Assembly: GCF_048269205.1 (NCBI RefSeq)
Contig: NZ_JBLXJC010000001.1
Location: 496,001 to 560,000 of the forward strand
Reading direction: 5' to 3'
DNA: 64,000 bases
Origin: Emcibacter sp048269205
Lineage (GTDB): Bacteria; Pseudomonadota; Alphaproteobacteria; Sphingomonadales; Emcibacteraceae
Shown: positions 25,923 to 35,090 of the stretch, one piece after another
Layout: each line of letters starts with the position of its first letter
Position numbering within the stretch: position 1 is the first letter of the stretch
Translations under genes and position numbers: made by a program
The notes under the pieces: model-generated
What the model was told of the DNA's origin: nothing
The model's database searches: none
What the model saw: the letters and a program-made list of their open reading frames with translations, nothing else

Positions 25923-27485
25923 TTATTCCGCAGCTTCCGCCGTCTCTTGCGGCTTCTGCCACCTGAGCACCGGCTTCCGGGCCGCGGTGGTTTCATCGAG
26001 CCTGCGGCGCGGGGCGTGATAGGGCGCGCCGGCGAAGCGATCGGCCTCGCCGGATTTGGCCTTGTCCACCAGAAAGCGCATGGCGCCGATAAACTGGTCG
26101 AGCGACTGCTTGCTTTCGGTCTCGGTCGGTTCGATCAGCATGGCGCCGTGCACCACCAAGGGGAAATACATGGTCATGGGGTGATAGCCCTCGTCGATCA
26201 TGGCCTTGGCGAAGTCGAGCGTTTCCACGCCCGAGCCCTTCAGGAACCTATCATCGAACAAAGCCTCATGCATGCAGGGGCCTTCAAAGCTGGCGGTCAT
26301 CACATCCTTGAGGCTGGCGAGGATATAGTTGGCGTTCAAGACGCTATCCTCGGCCACCTGGCGCAACCCGTCTGAGCCATGTGACATCATGTAGCTCAAT
26401 GCCCGGGTGAACATGCCCATCTGGCCATGGAAGGCGGTCATGCGGCCGAAGCTGTCGCCGGTGTCGTCATGCTCGACCATGGTGAAGTCCTCTTCGCCCA
26501 CCACCACATAAGGGGTGGGGACGAAGGGGGCCAGGGCTTCCGAGAAGACCACCGGACCCGCGCCCGGGCCGCCGCCGCCGTGCGGGGTGGAGAAGGTCTT
26601 ATGCAGGTTGATGTGCATGCAGTCGACACCCAGATCGCCGGGACGGACCTTGCCGACAATGGCGTTGAAGTTGGCGCCGTCACAGTAAAAGTAAGCGCCC
26701 GCCTCATGCACCGCATCGGCGATTTTTTTGATGTCCCGTTCGAACAGGCCGCAGGTGTTGGGGTTGGTCAGCATGATCGCCGCCACATCCGGACCAAGCG
26801 CGTCCTTGAGGGCCTGTAGGTCCACACGGCCGTCTTCGGTGGCCGGAATGGCTTTGACCTGATAACCGCAGAGCGCGGCGGTGGCCGGGTTGGTGCCGTG
26901 GGCGCTCTCCGGGGCCAGCACGATGCTGCGGTTCTCACCCCGTTTATCAAGCGCGGCCCGGATCGCCATCATGCCGCACAGCTCCCCATGTGCGCCCGCC
27001 TTGGGCGACATGGCCACAGACGGCATGCCGGTCAGTTCCTTGAGCCAGTGGGCGAGGGTGTCGATCAGGTCAAAGGCACCCTGCACCGTTGACTGCGGCT
27101 GCAGCGGATGAATGTCGGCAAGGCCCGGCAGGCGGGCGAGCTTTTCATTGAGCCTCGGGTTATGCTTCATGGTGCAGCTGCCGAGCGGATAAAGCCCCAT
27201 ATCGATGGCATAGTTCTGGCGGCTGAGGCGCGTGTAGTGACGCATGGCCTCCGGCTCGCTCAGGCCCGGCAGGCCGATCTCGCCGGTCCGGTCCAGCCCG
27301 CCGAGGCGGCTGTGCACTTCCGGCACCTCCGGCAGGTCGACGCCTGAGGTGGTCGTATCGCCGATCTCGTAAATCAGCAGCTCTTCCTGGGCGAGGCCCA
27401 TGTTGCCGCTGAAGGTGTCACGGGCGGCGGCGGACAGATCCTGTGCCGCATCGATGTTGGTGGGGCGTCCCTGATTGTTCATCAT
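25923..27485 (-). CDS. gcvPB: Glycine dehydrogenase (decarboxylating) subunit 2
   Basis: A 520-residue PLP subunit of the split P-protein. The PLP-binding Lys lies in INLHKTFSTPHGGGGPG. With GcvPA it decarboxylates glycine and loads the aminomethyl group on GcvH. It is full length for the subunit. The ATG overlaps the gcvPA stop (ATGA). Last gene of the gcvT-H-PA-PB operon, followed by a terminator. Confidence 0.97.
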   Translation of the reverse strand: MMNNQGRPTNIDAAQDLSAAARDTFSGNMGLAQEELLIYEIGDTTTSGVDLPEVPEVHSRLGGLDRTGEIGLPGLSEPEAMRHYTRLSRQNYAIDMGLYPLGSCTMKHNPRLNEKLARLPGLADIHPLQPQSTVQGAFDLIDTLAHWLKELTGMPSVAMSPKAGAHGELCGMMAIRAALDKRGENRSIVLAPESAHGTNPATAALCGYQVKAIPATEDGRVDLQALKDALGPDVAAIMLTNPNTCGLFERDIKKIADAVHEAGAYFYCDGANFNAIVGKVRPGDLGVDCMHINLHKTFSTPHGGGGPGAGPVVFSEALAPFVPTPYVVVGEEDFTMVEHDDTGDSFGRMTAFHGQMGMFTRALSYMMSHGSDGLRQVAEDSVLNANYILASLKDVMTASFEGPCMHEALFDDRFLKGSGVETLDFAKAMIDEGYHPMTMYFPLVVHGAMLIEPTETESKQSLDQFIGAMRFLVDKAKSGEADRFAGAPYHAPRRRLDETTAARKPVLRWQKPQETAEAAE

Positions 27486-28828
27486 TTCAGCGCCTCCTTC
27501 AGTTCGTAATAAAGGGCATACATGTCATTCTCGCTCACCGTTTCGGTCACCGCGACCAGCAACAGGTTTTCAAGCTCCTTCTTGCCCGGATAAAGGCGGC
27601 TCACCGGCAGGCCGGCAATCACGCCCTGGTCAACCAGCTTTTCCACCACTTCGGCGGCGGGTTTGCTGAGCTTCAGGGTGAATTCGTTGAAGAAGCTGTC
27701 GTTCAGCACTTCCACCCCGTCGATGCCGGAAAGCTTGTCGGCCAGTTCAACGGCCTTGGCATGATTGAGCGCCGCCAGCTTGGTAAAGCCCGCTTCGCCC
27801 AGCAGCGTCATGTGAATACTGAAGGCGAGGGTGCAAAGCCCGGCGTTGGTACAGATGTTGGAAGTGGCTTTCTCGCGGCGGATATGCTGCTCGCGGGTGG
27901 AGAGGGTGAGGACGAAACCGCGCTTGCCGTCCGCATCCCGGGTTTCCCCGCACAGCCGCCCCGGCATCTGGCGCACATATTTCTGGTTGGTGGCGAACAG
28001 GCCTACATAGGGCCCGCCGAAGTTGAGGCCGACACCAAGGGACTGGCCTTCGCCGACCACAATGTCCGCGCCCATTTCGCCCGGTGACTTGATGGCGCCG
28101 AGGGAGACTACTTCGGTCACGACGACGACAAGCAACGCCTTTTTGGCGTGCACGGCCTCGGCCAGTTTGGTGAAGTCCTGGATATTGCCGAAGAAATCCG
28201 GGTTCTGGACCACGATGCAGCTTGTCTCGTCATCGATCTGGTTGATCAAGTCCTCGACCCCGCTGACAGCGGGCGGGTTGACCACAGTCACATCCTCGGT
28301 AAAGGCGGTGGTGCAGCGGATGACCTCGATATATTGCGGATGCAGGCTGCCGGAAATGATCGCCTTGTTCTTGCGGGTCACCCGGCGCGCCATCAGGACC
28401 GCCTCGGCGGCGGCGGTGGAGCCGTCATACATGGAGGCATTGGCCACATCCATGCCGAAGATTTGCGCAACCTGGGTCTGGAATTCAAACAGGGCCTGCA
28501 GGGTGCCCTGGCTGATTTCCGGCTGATAGGGGGTATAGGCGGTCAGGAACTCGCCGCGCTGGATCATATAATCCACGGTGGCGGGCACATGATGGCGATA
28601 GGCGCCGCCGCCGACGAAGAAAGGCGCTTCGCCCGCGGGCAGGTTGCGTCCGGCGAAGGCCTTGAAAGCGGCTTCCACTTCCATTTCCGTGGCATGGCGG
28701 GGCAGGTCGACCGGCCCGGCCAGAAGCGCCTCTTTCGGCACGTCGCAAAAGAGATCGTCAATATGACTAACGCCGATTTTGGCCAGCATGGCCGACCGAT
28801 CATCGGGGGTAAGGGGCAGATAACGCAT
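27482..28828 (-). CDS. gcvPA: Glycine dehydrogenase (decarboxylating) subunit 1
   Basis: A 448-residue partner subunit of the split P-protein. The family start MRYLPLTPDDRSAML and segments such as YTPYQPEISQGTLQALFEFQ and DVANASMYDGSTAAAEA are typical. It lacks the catalytic Lys, which is in GcvPB. The split P-protein is common in some alphaproteobacteria and Gram-positives, in contrast to the fused E. coli enzyme. Twenty bases after gcvH. Confidence 0.97.
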   Translation of the reverse strand: MRYLPLTPDDRSAMLAKIGVSHIDDLFCDVPKEALLAGPVDLPRHATEMEVEAAFKAFAGRNLPAGEAPFFVGGGAYRHHVPATVDYMIQRGEFLTAYTPYQPEISQGTLQALFEFQTQVAQIFGMDVANASMYDGSTAAAEAVLMARRVTRKNKAIISGSLHPQYIEVIRCTTAFTEDVTVVNPPAVSGVEDLINQIDDETSCIVVQNPDFFGNIQDFTKLAEAVHAKKALLVVVVTEVVSLGAIKSPGEMGADIVVGEGQSLGVGLNFGGPYVGLFATNQKYVRQMPGRLCGETRDADGKRGFVLTLSTREQHIRREKATSNICTNAGLCTLAFSIHMTLLGEAGFTKLAALNHAKAVELADKLSGIDGVEVLNDSFFNEFTLKLSKPAAEVVEKLVDQGVIAGLPVSRLYPGKKELENLLLVAVTETVSENDMYALYYELKEALK

Positions 28829-28848
28829 GGGAAATCCTGTTGTTTGGC

Positions 28849-29223
28849 TTAGTTGAGGCCGTCGGTGAAGGCCTTGTAGCCTGCGGCATCCATCAGGCCG
28901 TCGAGCTGGCTCATATCACTCAGTTTCACTTTATAGAACCAGCCGTCGCCTTCGGCAGCACCATTCACCAGGGCCGGGTCTTCTTCAAGCGCCGGGTTGC
29001 TCTCGGTGACTTCACCGTCCACCGGGGCATAGATTTCGCTGGCGGCCTTGACGGATTCCACTACAGCGATCTCGTCGCCTTTCTTGTGCTCGCGGCCTGC
29101 TTCGGGCAGTTCCACAAAAACGATGTCGCCAAGGGCTTCCTGGGCATAATTGGTGATGCCGACGGTGCCGATCTCGCCGTCAACGGTAATCCATTCATGT
29201 TCGTCTGTGTAATAGGTTGTCAT
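28849..29223 (-). CDS. gcvH: Glycine cleavage system H protein
   Basis: A 124-residue lipoyl carrier that shuttles the aminomethyl group between P-, T- and L-proteins. The lipoylated Lys is in VVESVKAASEIYAPV. Normal length. Nineteen bases after gcvT in the same transcript. Confidence 0.97.
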   Translation of the reverse strand: MTTYYTDEHEWITVDGEIGTVGITNYAQEALGDIVFVELPEAGREHKKGDEIAVVESVKAASEIYAPVDGEVTESNPALEEDPALVNGAAEGDGWFYKVKLSDMSQLDGLMDAAGYKAFTDGLN

Positions 29224-29241
29224 TTTACTTCCTCTGACTTT

Positions 29242-30360
29242 TTATTTTGATGCTCGGTAATAACGCTGCTTAACGAAGGGCATGTCGGCCACACGGGCCG
29301 GCAGTTTCTTGCCCCGGACCGACAGGAAGACTTCCGTGCCGGTTTTGGAAAATCTGCTTTTGACATAGCCCATGGCGACAGGGCCGCCGAGGGTAGGGCC
29401 GAAGCCGCCACTGGTGATGGTGCCGATGACATTGTCGTCTGCATCCAGAATTTCGGTGCCTTCCCGGGCCGGGGCGCGGCCTTTGGGCAGGATGCCAACC
29501 CTGAGACGGCCTGGTCCATCGGCGATCTGGGTCTGGATGATCACATCACCTGGAAATCCACCCTGTTCCCGGCGGCGTTTGCCGATGGACCAGAGAAGGT
29601 TGCCCTCGACAGGGCTGGTCCTTTTGGTAATGTCGTGACCATAGAGGCAGAGACCGCTTTCCAGCCGCAGGCTGTCGCGGGCGCCAAGGCCGATGGCTTC
29701 CACCTCCGCTTCGGCGAGCAGCAGGCGGCACAGCCTATCGGCCTCTTCCGATGGAAGGGAAATCTCGTAACCGTCTTCGCCGGTGTAGCCGCAACGGCTG
29801 AAGAAACAGGGAACACCATCCAGGTCGTCCTCAAGACAGGACATGAAGGGCATTTCCGCGACGGCGGGAACGAAGCGGGCCAGCACGGCGGCAGCCTTCG
29901 GTCCCTGCAGCGCCACAAGGGCCCTGTCGGTGAGTTCTGTGAGGGTAAAGTCTTCCGGCAGGTGAGCCTCAAGATGGGCGATGTCCTGAACCTTGCAGGC
30001 GGCATTGACCACCAGGAACAGGTCATTCTCCCGTTTGGTCACCATCAGATCGTCGAGGATGCCACCCGCGTCGTTGGTAAACTGGGTATAGCGCATGCGG
30101 CCCGGTTTCAGATCGACGATATTGCCGGGCACCAGCTTTTCAAGCCAGCGGTCGGCATCATCACCGGTAATCACCACCTGGCCCATGTGGGAGACATCGA
30201 ACAGTCCCGCTTCGGCGCGGCAGTGCAGATGTTCCTTCATGACGCCCATGGGATATTGTACGGGCATGGCATAGCCCGCAAAGGGCACCATCTTGCCGCC
30301 GAGCTCTTCATGCAGCTTGAAAAGGGGTGTTTGTTTCAGATCATTCAGATCAGCACTCAT
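29242..30360 (-). CDS. gcvT: Glycine cleavage system T protein (aminomethyltransferase)
   Basis: A 372-residue tetrahydrofolate-dependent aminomethyltransferase. It releases ammonia and forms 5,10-methylene-THF. Family segments include YAMPVQYPMGVMKEH, DVSHMGQVVI and CGYTGEDGYEISLP. First gene of the operon, directly after the glycine riboswitch, so the whole gcv operon should be induced by glycine. Confidence 0.96.
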   Translation of the reverse strand: MSADLNDLKQTPLFKLHEELGGKMVPFAGYAMPVQYPMGVMKEHLHCRAEAGLFDVSHMGQVVITGDDADRWLEKLVPGNIVDLKPGRMRYTQFTNDAGGILDDLMVTKRENDLFLVVNAACKVQDIAHLEAHLPEDFTLTELTDRALVALQGPKAAAVLARFVPAVAEMPFMSCLEDDLDGVPCFFSRCGYTGEDGYEISLPSEEADRLCRLLLAEAEVEAIGLGARDSLRLESGLCLYGHDITKRTSPVEGNLLWSIGKRRREQGGFPGDVIIQTQIADGPGRLRVGILPKGRAPAREGTEILDADDNVIGTITSGGFGPTLGGPVAMGYVKSRFSKTGTEVFLSVRGKKLPARVADMPFVKQRYYRASK

Positions 30361-30427
30361 AAATCTCTCCAGACAGTGACTATGTCACATAGGGTTTCAC
30401 AGCAGACTAATTCGCCAAACTGTGCCC

Positions 30428-30592
30428 CCTCTGTCATGGAACCTGAGAGATTTACCCCGTCGGTGGGGATTTCCGGCGAAGGAGATCCCGCTTTCCAGAG
30501 TGCTGTTCCCTGCGGTCCTTTTGCCTGAGAGTTTCCGGGGCGGTTGCTCCTTCGGCGCCGGTATTAGCGGTCTCTCCCGCAGGGTATACTTG
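30428..30592 (-). promoter_or_regulatory. Tandem glycine riboswitch
   Basis: On the minus strand two consecutive aptamers can be read. Aptamer I has GCGGGAGAGACCGC, CGCCGAAGGAGCAACCGC and AAACTCTCAGGCAAAAGGAC. Aptamer II has CTCTGGAAAGC, CGCCGG, CACCGACGGGGTAA and ATCTCTCAGGTTCCATGACA. These are the conserved glycine aptamer cores joined by a short linker. Located 70 bases before gcvT, where tandem glycine switches normally turn on glycine degradation when glycine binds. Confidence 0.93.
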
Positions 30593-30600
30593 CGATCCCC

Positions 30601-30628
30601 AGCATAGACGGGAAAACGGGCAAGTCAA
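30601..30628 (-). promoter_or_regulatory. Promoter of the gcv operon
   Basis: Minus strand TTGACT, 16-base spacer, TATGCT. The predicted transcript start falls at the 5' edge of the riboswitch, which supports the call. Confidence 0.65.
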
Positions 30629-30684
30629 TCGGTGAAATTTCCGGAAAAAATTCATGTGAGTTTCCAGAAGTTTCGTTCACAACA

Positions 30685-30713
30685 TTAACATATTGCTTTG
30701 ACTGGACTATTTT
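30685..30713 (+). promoter_or_regulatory. Possible promoter of ispH
   Basis: TTAACA, 17-base spacer, TATTTT, 115 bp before the ispH start and divergent from the gcv promoter. Weak -10 box. Confidence 0.3.
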
Positions 30714-30827
30714 TCCGGGGGCGAATCATCCGCAAATATCGGTGAGGCCAGGGTCGGTCTGAGGGGAGCAAAAGTCGCGGTAAATTTCCGGTATTCAATG
30801 CCGGGAAGTTTGTGTATAAGCGGGGCC

Positions 30828-31772
30828 ATGAACAAAGCCGCTATCAATCTCTATATCGCCAACCCGCGGGGCTTCTGCGCCGGGGTGGACCGGGCTATCC
30901 AGATCGTCGAAATGGCGCTGGAAAAGTTCGGCGCGCCGGTCTATGTGCGCCATGAAATCGTGCATAATAAATATGTGGTCGAGGGCCTGAAAAAGCGTGG
31001 CGCTATCTTTGTGGATGAACTGGACGAGGTGCCGGACGATATGCCGGTGGTCTTTTCCGCCCACGGGGTGCCGAAATCGGTTCCTGCCGAGGCGGAACGA
31101 CGCAAAATGCTTTATGTGGACGCCACCTGCCCGCTGGTGAGCAAGGTGCACCGGGAAGCGGAAAGACATGACCGCACCGGCCATGACATCATTATGATCG
31201 GGCATGCCGGGCATCCGGAAGTGATCGGCACCATGGGGCAGTTGCCGGCAGGCCGGATCAATCTGGTGGAAACGGTGGAGGATGTGGCCTCCCTTGAGCT
31301 CAATGATCCGGACAATGTGGCCTATATTACCCAGACCACCCTGTCTGTCGATGACACCACTGATATTATTGCCGCGCTGAAAGAGCGCTTTCCGTCCATA
31401 CAGGACCCGAAAAAAGAAGATATCTGTTACGCCACCACCAACCGGCAGGGCGCCGTCAAGGCCATGTCGGAAAAAGTGGATGCTGTGCTGATTATCGGCG
31501 CGCCCAACAGCTCCAACTCCAAGCGTCTTGTGGAAGTGGCCAGTCGCCAGGGCTGCAAGAGCATGCTGATCCAGCGGGCCGCCGATATTGACTGGAGCTG
31601 GCTGGAGGGGGTCGGAAATGTCGGGATATCCGCCGGGGCAAGCGCCCCCGAGGTTCTGGTCGAGGAAGTTATCGACGCCTTCCGGAACAGGTATGATGTC
31701 AACCTTGACCAGGTCATGACCGTCGAGGAAAATGTAGTGTTCAAAGTACCCGCCATACTGCTCAGGGATTAA
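30828..31772 (+). CDS. ispH: 4-hydroxy-3-methylbut-2-enyl diphosphate reductase
   Basis: About 314 residues. Last enzyme of the MEP isoprenoid pathway, making IPP and DMAPP. The three [4Fe-4S] cysteines are visible: Cys17 (PRGFCAGVDRA), Cys101 (DATCPLV) and Cys200 (DICYATTN). The catalytic Glu lies in the region following GHAGHPEV. I chose the ATG at 30828 (AGCGGGG upstream) over one at 30798. First gene of an ispH-thrB-rnhA-ankyrin run that is conserved in part across alphaproteobacteria. Confidence 0.97.
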   Translation: MNKAAINLYIANPRGFCAGVDRAIQIVEMALEKFGAPVYVRHEIVHNKYVVEGLKKRGAIFVDELDEVPDDMPVVFSAHGVPKSVPAEAERRKMLYVDATCPLVSKVHREAERHDRTGHDIIMIGHAGHPEVIGTMGQLPAGRINLVETVEDVASLELNDPDNVAYITQTTLSVDDTTDIIAALKERFPSIQDPKKEDICYATTNRQGAVKAMSEKVDAVLIIGAPNSSNSKRLVEVASRQGCKSMLIQRAADIDWSWLEGVGNVGISAGASAPEVLVEEVIDAFRNRYDVNLDQVMTVEENVVFKVPAILLRD

Positions 31773-31774
31773 AA

Positions 31775-32740
31775 ATGGCTGTTTATACGCAGGTAACCGC
31801 AGAAGAAATTAACGAGTTTATCACCCAGTATGATGTGGGCGAGGTGGTTTCTTTCAAAGGGATCGCCGAGGGATCGGAAAATTCCAACTATTTTCTGCAA
31901 ACCACAGAGGCCAGTTTCATCCTGACCCTGTTCGAGGCCCGGGTTAATCCTGATGACCTGCCTTTCTACATGGGGCTGATGGATCATCTCAATCACAAGA
32001 ATATCGTCTGCGCCACGCCGGTACGGGATCGTGAGGGCAGCAACCTGAAGACCCTTTGTGGCCGTCCGGCGGCCCTGATTACCTTCCTCAACGGCATGGC
32101 GGTCAACAGGCCGAAGCCGGAACATTGCCGTCAGCTCGGCGGTGAACTGGCCCGCATGCATATGGCGGCGGCAGATTTCGATATGAGCCGGGAAAATGAC
32201 CTGTCTGTCTCCGGCTGGGAAAAGCTGGTGGCAGACTGTGAGGCAGAGGCGGACCGTTGTGCGCCGGGCCTGCGGAATGTCCTTAACGAGGAACTTGCTT
32301 TCCTCAAGGCAAACTGGCCTGTGGATTTGCCGAAAGGGATCATTCATGCGGACCTGTTTCCGGACAATGTGTTTTTTCTCGATGGCAAATTGTCGGGCCT
32401 GATCGATTATTATTTCGCCTGCAATGATTTCTTTGCCTATGATATTGCGGTCTGTATGAACAGCTGGTGTTTCGAGGCCGACGGGTCGTTCAATATCACC
32501 AAATCCACCCAGCTGCTTAAAGGCTATAACGAGGTCAGGCCGCTTGGGCAACAGGAGCTTCAGGCTCTTCCCCTGTTATGCCGGGGGGCGGCGCTCCGCT
32601 TCCTGCTGACCCGTCTCTATGACTGGCTTAACCGGGTGGAAGGGGCGTTGGTCCAGGTCAAGGACCCGACCGAATATCTCACCAAGCTGAGATTCCATCA
32701 GGAAGTCAGGAACGCCACAGCTTACGGACTGGATATGTGA
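31775..32740 (+). CDS. thrB: Homoserine kinase (ThrB, APH-fold type)
   Basis: A 321-residue kinase of the aminoglycoside-phosphotransferase fold, the form of homoserine kinase found in many proteobacteria. Catalytic loop IIHADLFPDNVFF and metal-binding Asp in LIDYYFACND. It phosphorylates homoserine for threonine synthesis. Two bases after ispH; its stop overlaps the start of rnhA (TGATG). Confidence 0.95.
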   Translation: MAVYTQVTAEEINEFITQYDVGEVVSFKGIAEGSENSNYFLQTTEASFILTLFEARVNPDDLPFYMGLMDHLNHKNIVCATPVRDREGSNLKTLCGRPAALITFLNGMAVNRPKPEHCRQLGGELARMHMAAADFDMSRENDLSVSGWEKLVADCEAEADRCAPGLRNVLNEELAFLKANWPVDLPKGIIHADLFPDNVFFLDGKLSGLIDYYFACNDFFAYDIAVCMNSWCFEADGSFNITKSTQLLKGYNEVRPLGQQELQALPLLCRGAALRFLLTRLYDWLNRVEGALVQVKDPTEYLTKLRFHQEVRNATAYGLDM

Positions 32741-33174
32741 TGAAGGAAGTCATCGCCTATACGGACGGCGCCTGTTCAGGCAATCCGGGTCCCGGTGGCT
32801 GGGGTGTGCTGCTGCAGTCGGGCACTCATGAAAAGGAATTGTGCGGCGGCAAGCGGGAAACCACCAACAACCAGATGGAGCTGATGGCCGCCATCAAGGC
32901 TCTGAACGCCATTAAATTTTCCTGTCATGTGACCATTTATACCGACAGCACCTATGTGAAAGACGGCATTACCAAATGGATTCACAACTGGAAAAATAAC
33001 GGCTGGCGGACAGCGGCGAAAAAGCCGGTGAAAAATGCCGAACTCTGGCAGAAACTGGACAAGGCCATTGAAAGCCACAATGTCAGCTGGAAATGGGTCA
33101 AGGGGCATTCCGGGCACCCGGGGAATGAAAAGGCCGACGAACTGGCCCGGCGCGGCATGTCGAAATACCAGTAG
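32740..33174 (+). CDS. rnhA: Ribonuclease HI
   Basis: A 144-residue enzyme that cleaves the RNA strand of RNA-DNA hybrids. The catalytic DEDD set is visible: Asp in YTDGACSGNPG, Glu in NNQMELMAAI, Asp in YTDSTYVKDG and Asp in NEKADELAR. The handle region KNNGWRTAAKKPVKN is typical. The ATG at 32740 is preferred to the overlapping GTG at 32737. Coupled to thrB. Confidence 0.97.
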   Translation: MKEVIAYTDGACSGNPGPGGWGVLLQSGTHEKELCGGKRETTNNQMELMAAIKALNAIKFSCHVTIYTDSTYVKDGITKWIHNWKNNGWRTAAKKPVKNAELWQKLDKAIESHNVSWKWVKGHSGHPGNEKADELARRGMSKYQ

Positions 33175-33185
33175 AGGAGACGGAG

Positions 33186-33836
33186 ATGGCAACCAGAGAC
33201 GATGTGTTCAAGGCCATTGATATCGCTGATGCGGACAAACTGACCGAAATACTGGAGCGGGAGCCGGGCCTCGCGTCTGCCCGCAGCGAGGATGGTCTGT
33301 CGGCGGTGCTGTTTACCCTCTATCTCCAGAAACATGACCTGACAGATATCCTGCTGGACCATGACCCGCAGCTTGATCTATTCGATCTGGCGGCGCTGGG
33401 CATGAATGATCTGCTGGCGGTGATCCTCACCGATACGCGGGTGGATGTGAACATGTATGCAGGCGACGGTTTTTCCGCCCTGCATCTGGCGTCATTTTTC
33501 GGGCAGGCGGAGACGGTGGAACTGCTGATCGACAAGGGGGCTGACGTCAATATGATGGCGCCAAACGACAGCCGGCTTTATCCCCTTCACAGTGCAGTGG
33601 CCGCCGGACAGGAGGCTGTTGCCGGCCTTCTTCTCGAAGCCGGGGCGGATCCCAATGCAATCCAGGCCGGGGGCTATACGGCGCTGATGTCTGCAGCCCA
33701 TCAGGGGTATGACAAGCTGGTCACTTTGTTATTGGAAAAAGGCGCTGATTCATCGCTCGTTGCCGAAGATGGCCGCCGCGCCAGGGATTTTGCCCAGGGC
33801 CAGCCGGAAATCGAAAAGCTACTTACCCGGCATTAA
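33186..33836 (+). CDS. Ankyrin repeat protein
   Basis: A 216-residue soluble protein with four or five ankyrin repeats; good matches are DGFSALHLASFFGQAETVELLIDKGADVN, starting near residue 90, then PLHSAVAAGQEAVAGLLLEAG and TALMSAAHQGYDKLVTLLLEKG. Ankyrin stacks bind other proteins; the partner is unknown. Ten bases after rnhA with a GGAG site, so it is likely the last gene of the ispH operon. Its end overlaps the convergent SRPBCC gene by 14 bases. Confidence 0.9.
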   Translation: MATRDDVFKAIDIADADKLTEILEREPGLASARSEDGLSAVLFTLYLQKHDLTDILLDHDPQLDLFDLAALGMNDLLAVILTDTRVDVNMYAGDGFSALHLASFFGQAETVELLIDKGADVNMMAPNDSRLYPLHSAVAAGQEAVAGLLLEAGADPNAIQAGGYTALMSAAHQGYDKLVTLLLEKGADSSLVAEDGRRARDFAQGQPEIEKLLTRH

Positions 33837-34248
33837 GCCGTTCAGCGTAGGATTTCAGGTTGTGAAGATGGCTTTGCCAACCGGCCTCGTGAGTTTCCCG
33901 CAATGTATCCATCAGATCGCCCATAAAACCTTCCCAGCCCGTATGGGACAGGGTTAGTTCGGTGCCGGTCTCTGCAGGGGTGAGGGTGACGACCACTTCG
34001 GTATCCACCTCCCAGTCCTCATCGGTCCAGGTCAGGTGAAGCTTTGAGTCTTTCTCCAGCGCCTTGACGGTGCCGCGGGTTATTTTTTCATTTCCCTTGC
34101 GGTCAAACCAGCGTTCCTCAAAGGCGCCCCCCACCCTGGGCTCAAGGGATACCCCGTCATCCCACCATTTCGTGAGATGTTTATTTTCTGTCAGACAGGC
34201 CCAGACCGTCGCAGGATCAGCCATTATGGGAAGCGTCAGGGAAATCAT
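33823..34248 (-). CDS. SRPBCC (AHSA1/START-like) domain protein
   Basis: A 141-residue single-domain protein of the Bet v1/AHSA1 type. Signature features are the start MISLTLPIMADPATVWACLTE, the KWWDD loop, VGGAFEERW and the closing LSHTGWEGFMGDL...GW helix. The fold has a hydrophobic ligand cavity; no function is assigned. No regulatory motif seen. Confidence 0.88.
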   Translation of the reverse strand: MISLTLPIMADPATVWACLTENKHLTKWWDDGVSLEPRVGGAFEERWFDRKGNEKITRGTVKALEKDSKLHLTWTDEDWEVDTEVVVTLTPAETGTELTLSHTGWEGFMGDLMDTLRETHEAGWQSHLHNLKSYAERLNAG

Positions 34249-34309
34249 CTTCTGTTCTTCTAGTTTCCGCTATCATTGCTGGTGCTGGAGTATGCCGGAA
34301 AATACCCGT

Positions 34310-34945
34310 TCAGACCAGAGGAGAGAATTCACCGCTTTTTTCATTGAGGGCGTAAAGCCTGCCGCTCTCAATATCGAAGTGCCAGCCATGCAGGCCGAGT
34401 TTTCCTTCTTCTTCTGCCGACTTGATCCAGCGGAAGGTGCGCAGATTTTTAAGGCTGTTTCTAATGGATTCCATTTCCAGTTCTTTGAGGATTTTTTCTT
34501 CCGGCTCTCCCTCAAACTTCTTCAGGGTAGTATAGCGAGCCTCGTTGGCGATGCTCATCCAGGGTTCGATGAAATCCACATGTTCCTGATTGTCAAAGTC
34601 GCCGTGATAGAGTGCCTTTATGCCGCCGCAGTGAGCATGTCCCATAACCACGATGTCCTTGACTTTCAGGTGCCGGACAGCAAATTCAAGGGCGGCGCTG
34701 CTGCCGTGCCGGGTACCGTCGGGGTGGCTTGGCGGGACAAGGTTGGCCACATTGCGCAGGGAAAAGATGGAACCCGGATCGGCCTCTGTAATGAGAACCG
34801 GATCGGCCCGGCTATCACAACAGGAAATGATCATGACCTCCGGCGACTGGCCTTTCTCCACCAGGTCTTCATAAAGTTTTTTGTCCTGCTGGAATCGACC
34901 TTTCAGGAAGTTCTTGTGCCCCGAGATAAGTTTTTTAAGCGGCAT
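34310..34945 (-). CDS. Beta-carbonic anhydrase
   Basis: A 211-residue enzyme interconverting CO2 and bicarbonate. The zinc ligands and catalytic dyad are visible: Cys42, Asp44 and Arg46 in CCDSRADP, and His and Cys in GHAHCGG. I chose the ATG at 34945 because GAGG lies six bases before it; a GTG at 34957 would extend it by four residues. No signal peptide, so it is cytoplasmic. Stands alone. Confidence 0.95.
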   Translation of the reverse strand: MPLKKLISGHKNFLKGRFQQDKKLYEDLVEKGQSPEVMIISCCDSRADPVLITEADPGSIFSLRNVANLVPPSHPDGTRHGSSAALEFAVRHLKVKDIVVMGHAHCGGIKALYHGDFDNQEHVDFIEPWMSIANEARYTTLKKFEGEPEEKILKELEMESIRNSLKNLRTFRWIKSAEEEGKLGLHGWHFDIESGRLYALNEKSGEFSPLV

Positions 34946-35090
34946 GATAATCCTCACGTTTTGATTTTTCTATATCCCATATCGGGCAGGGCTTCCAGTA
35001 TTTACAGATAAAAAACGCTTCCGGTTGCACAGAGTGGTTTTTTTTGTCAGACTTTGCTCAATTATATATATAAGATTAAGGGGATATAAC

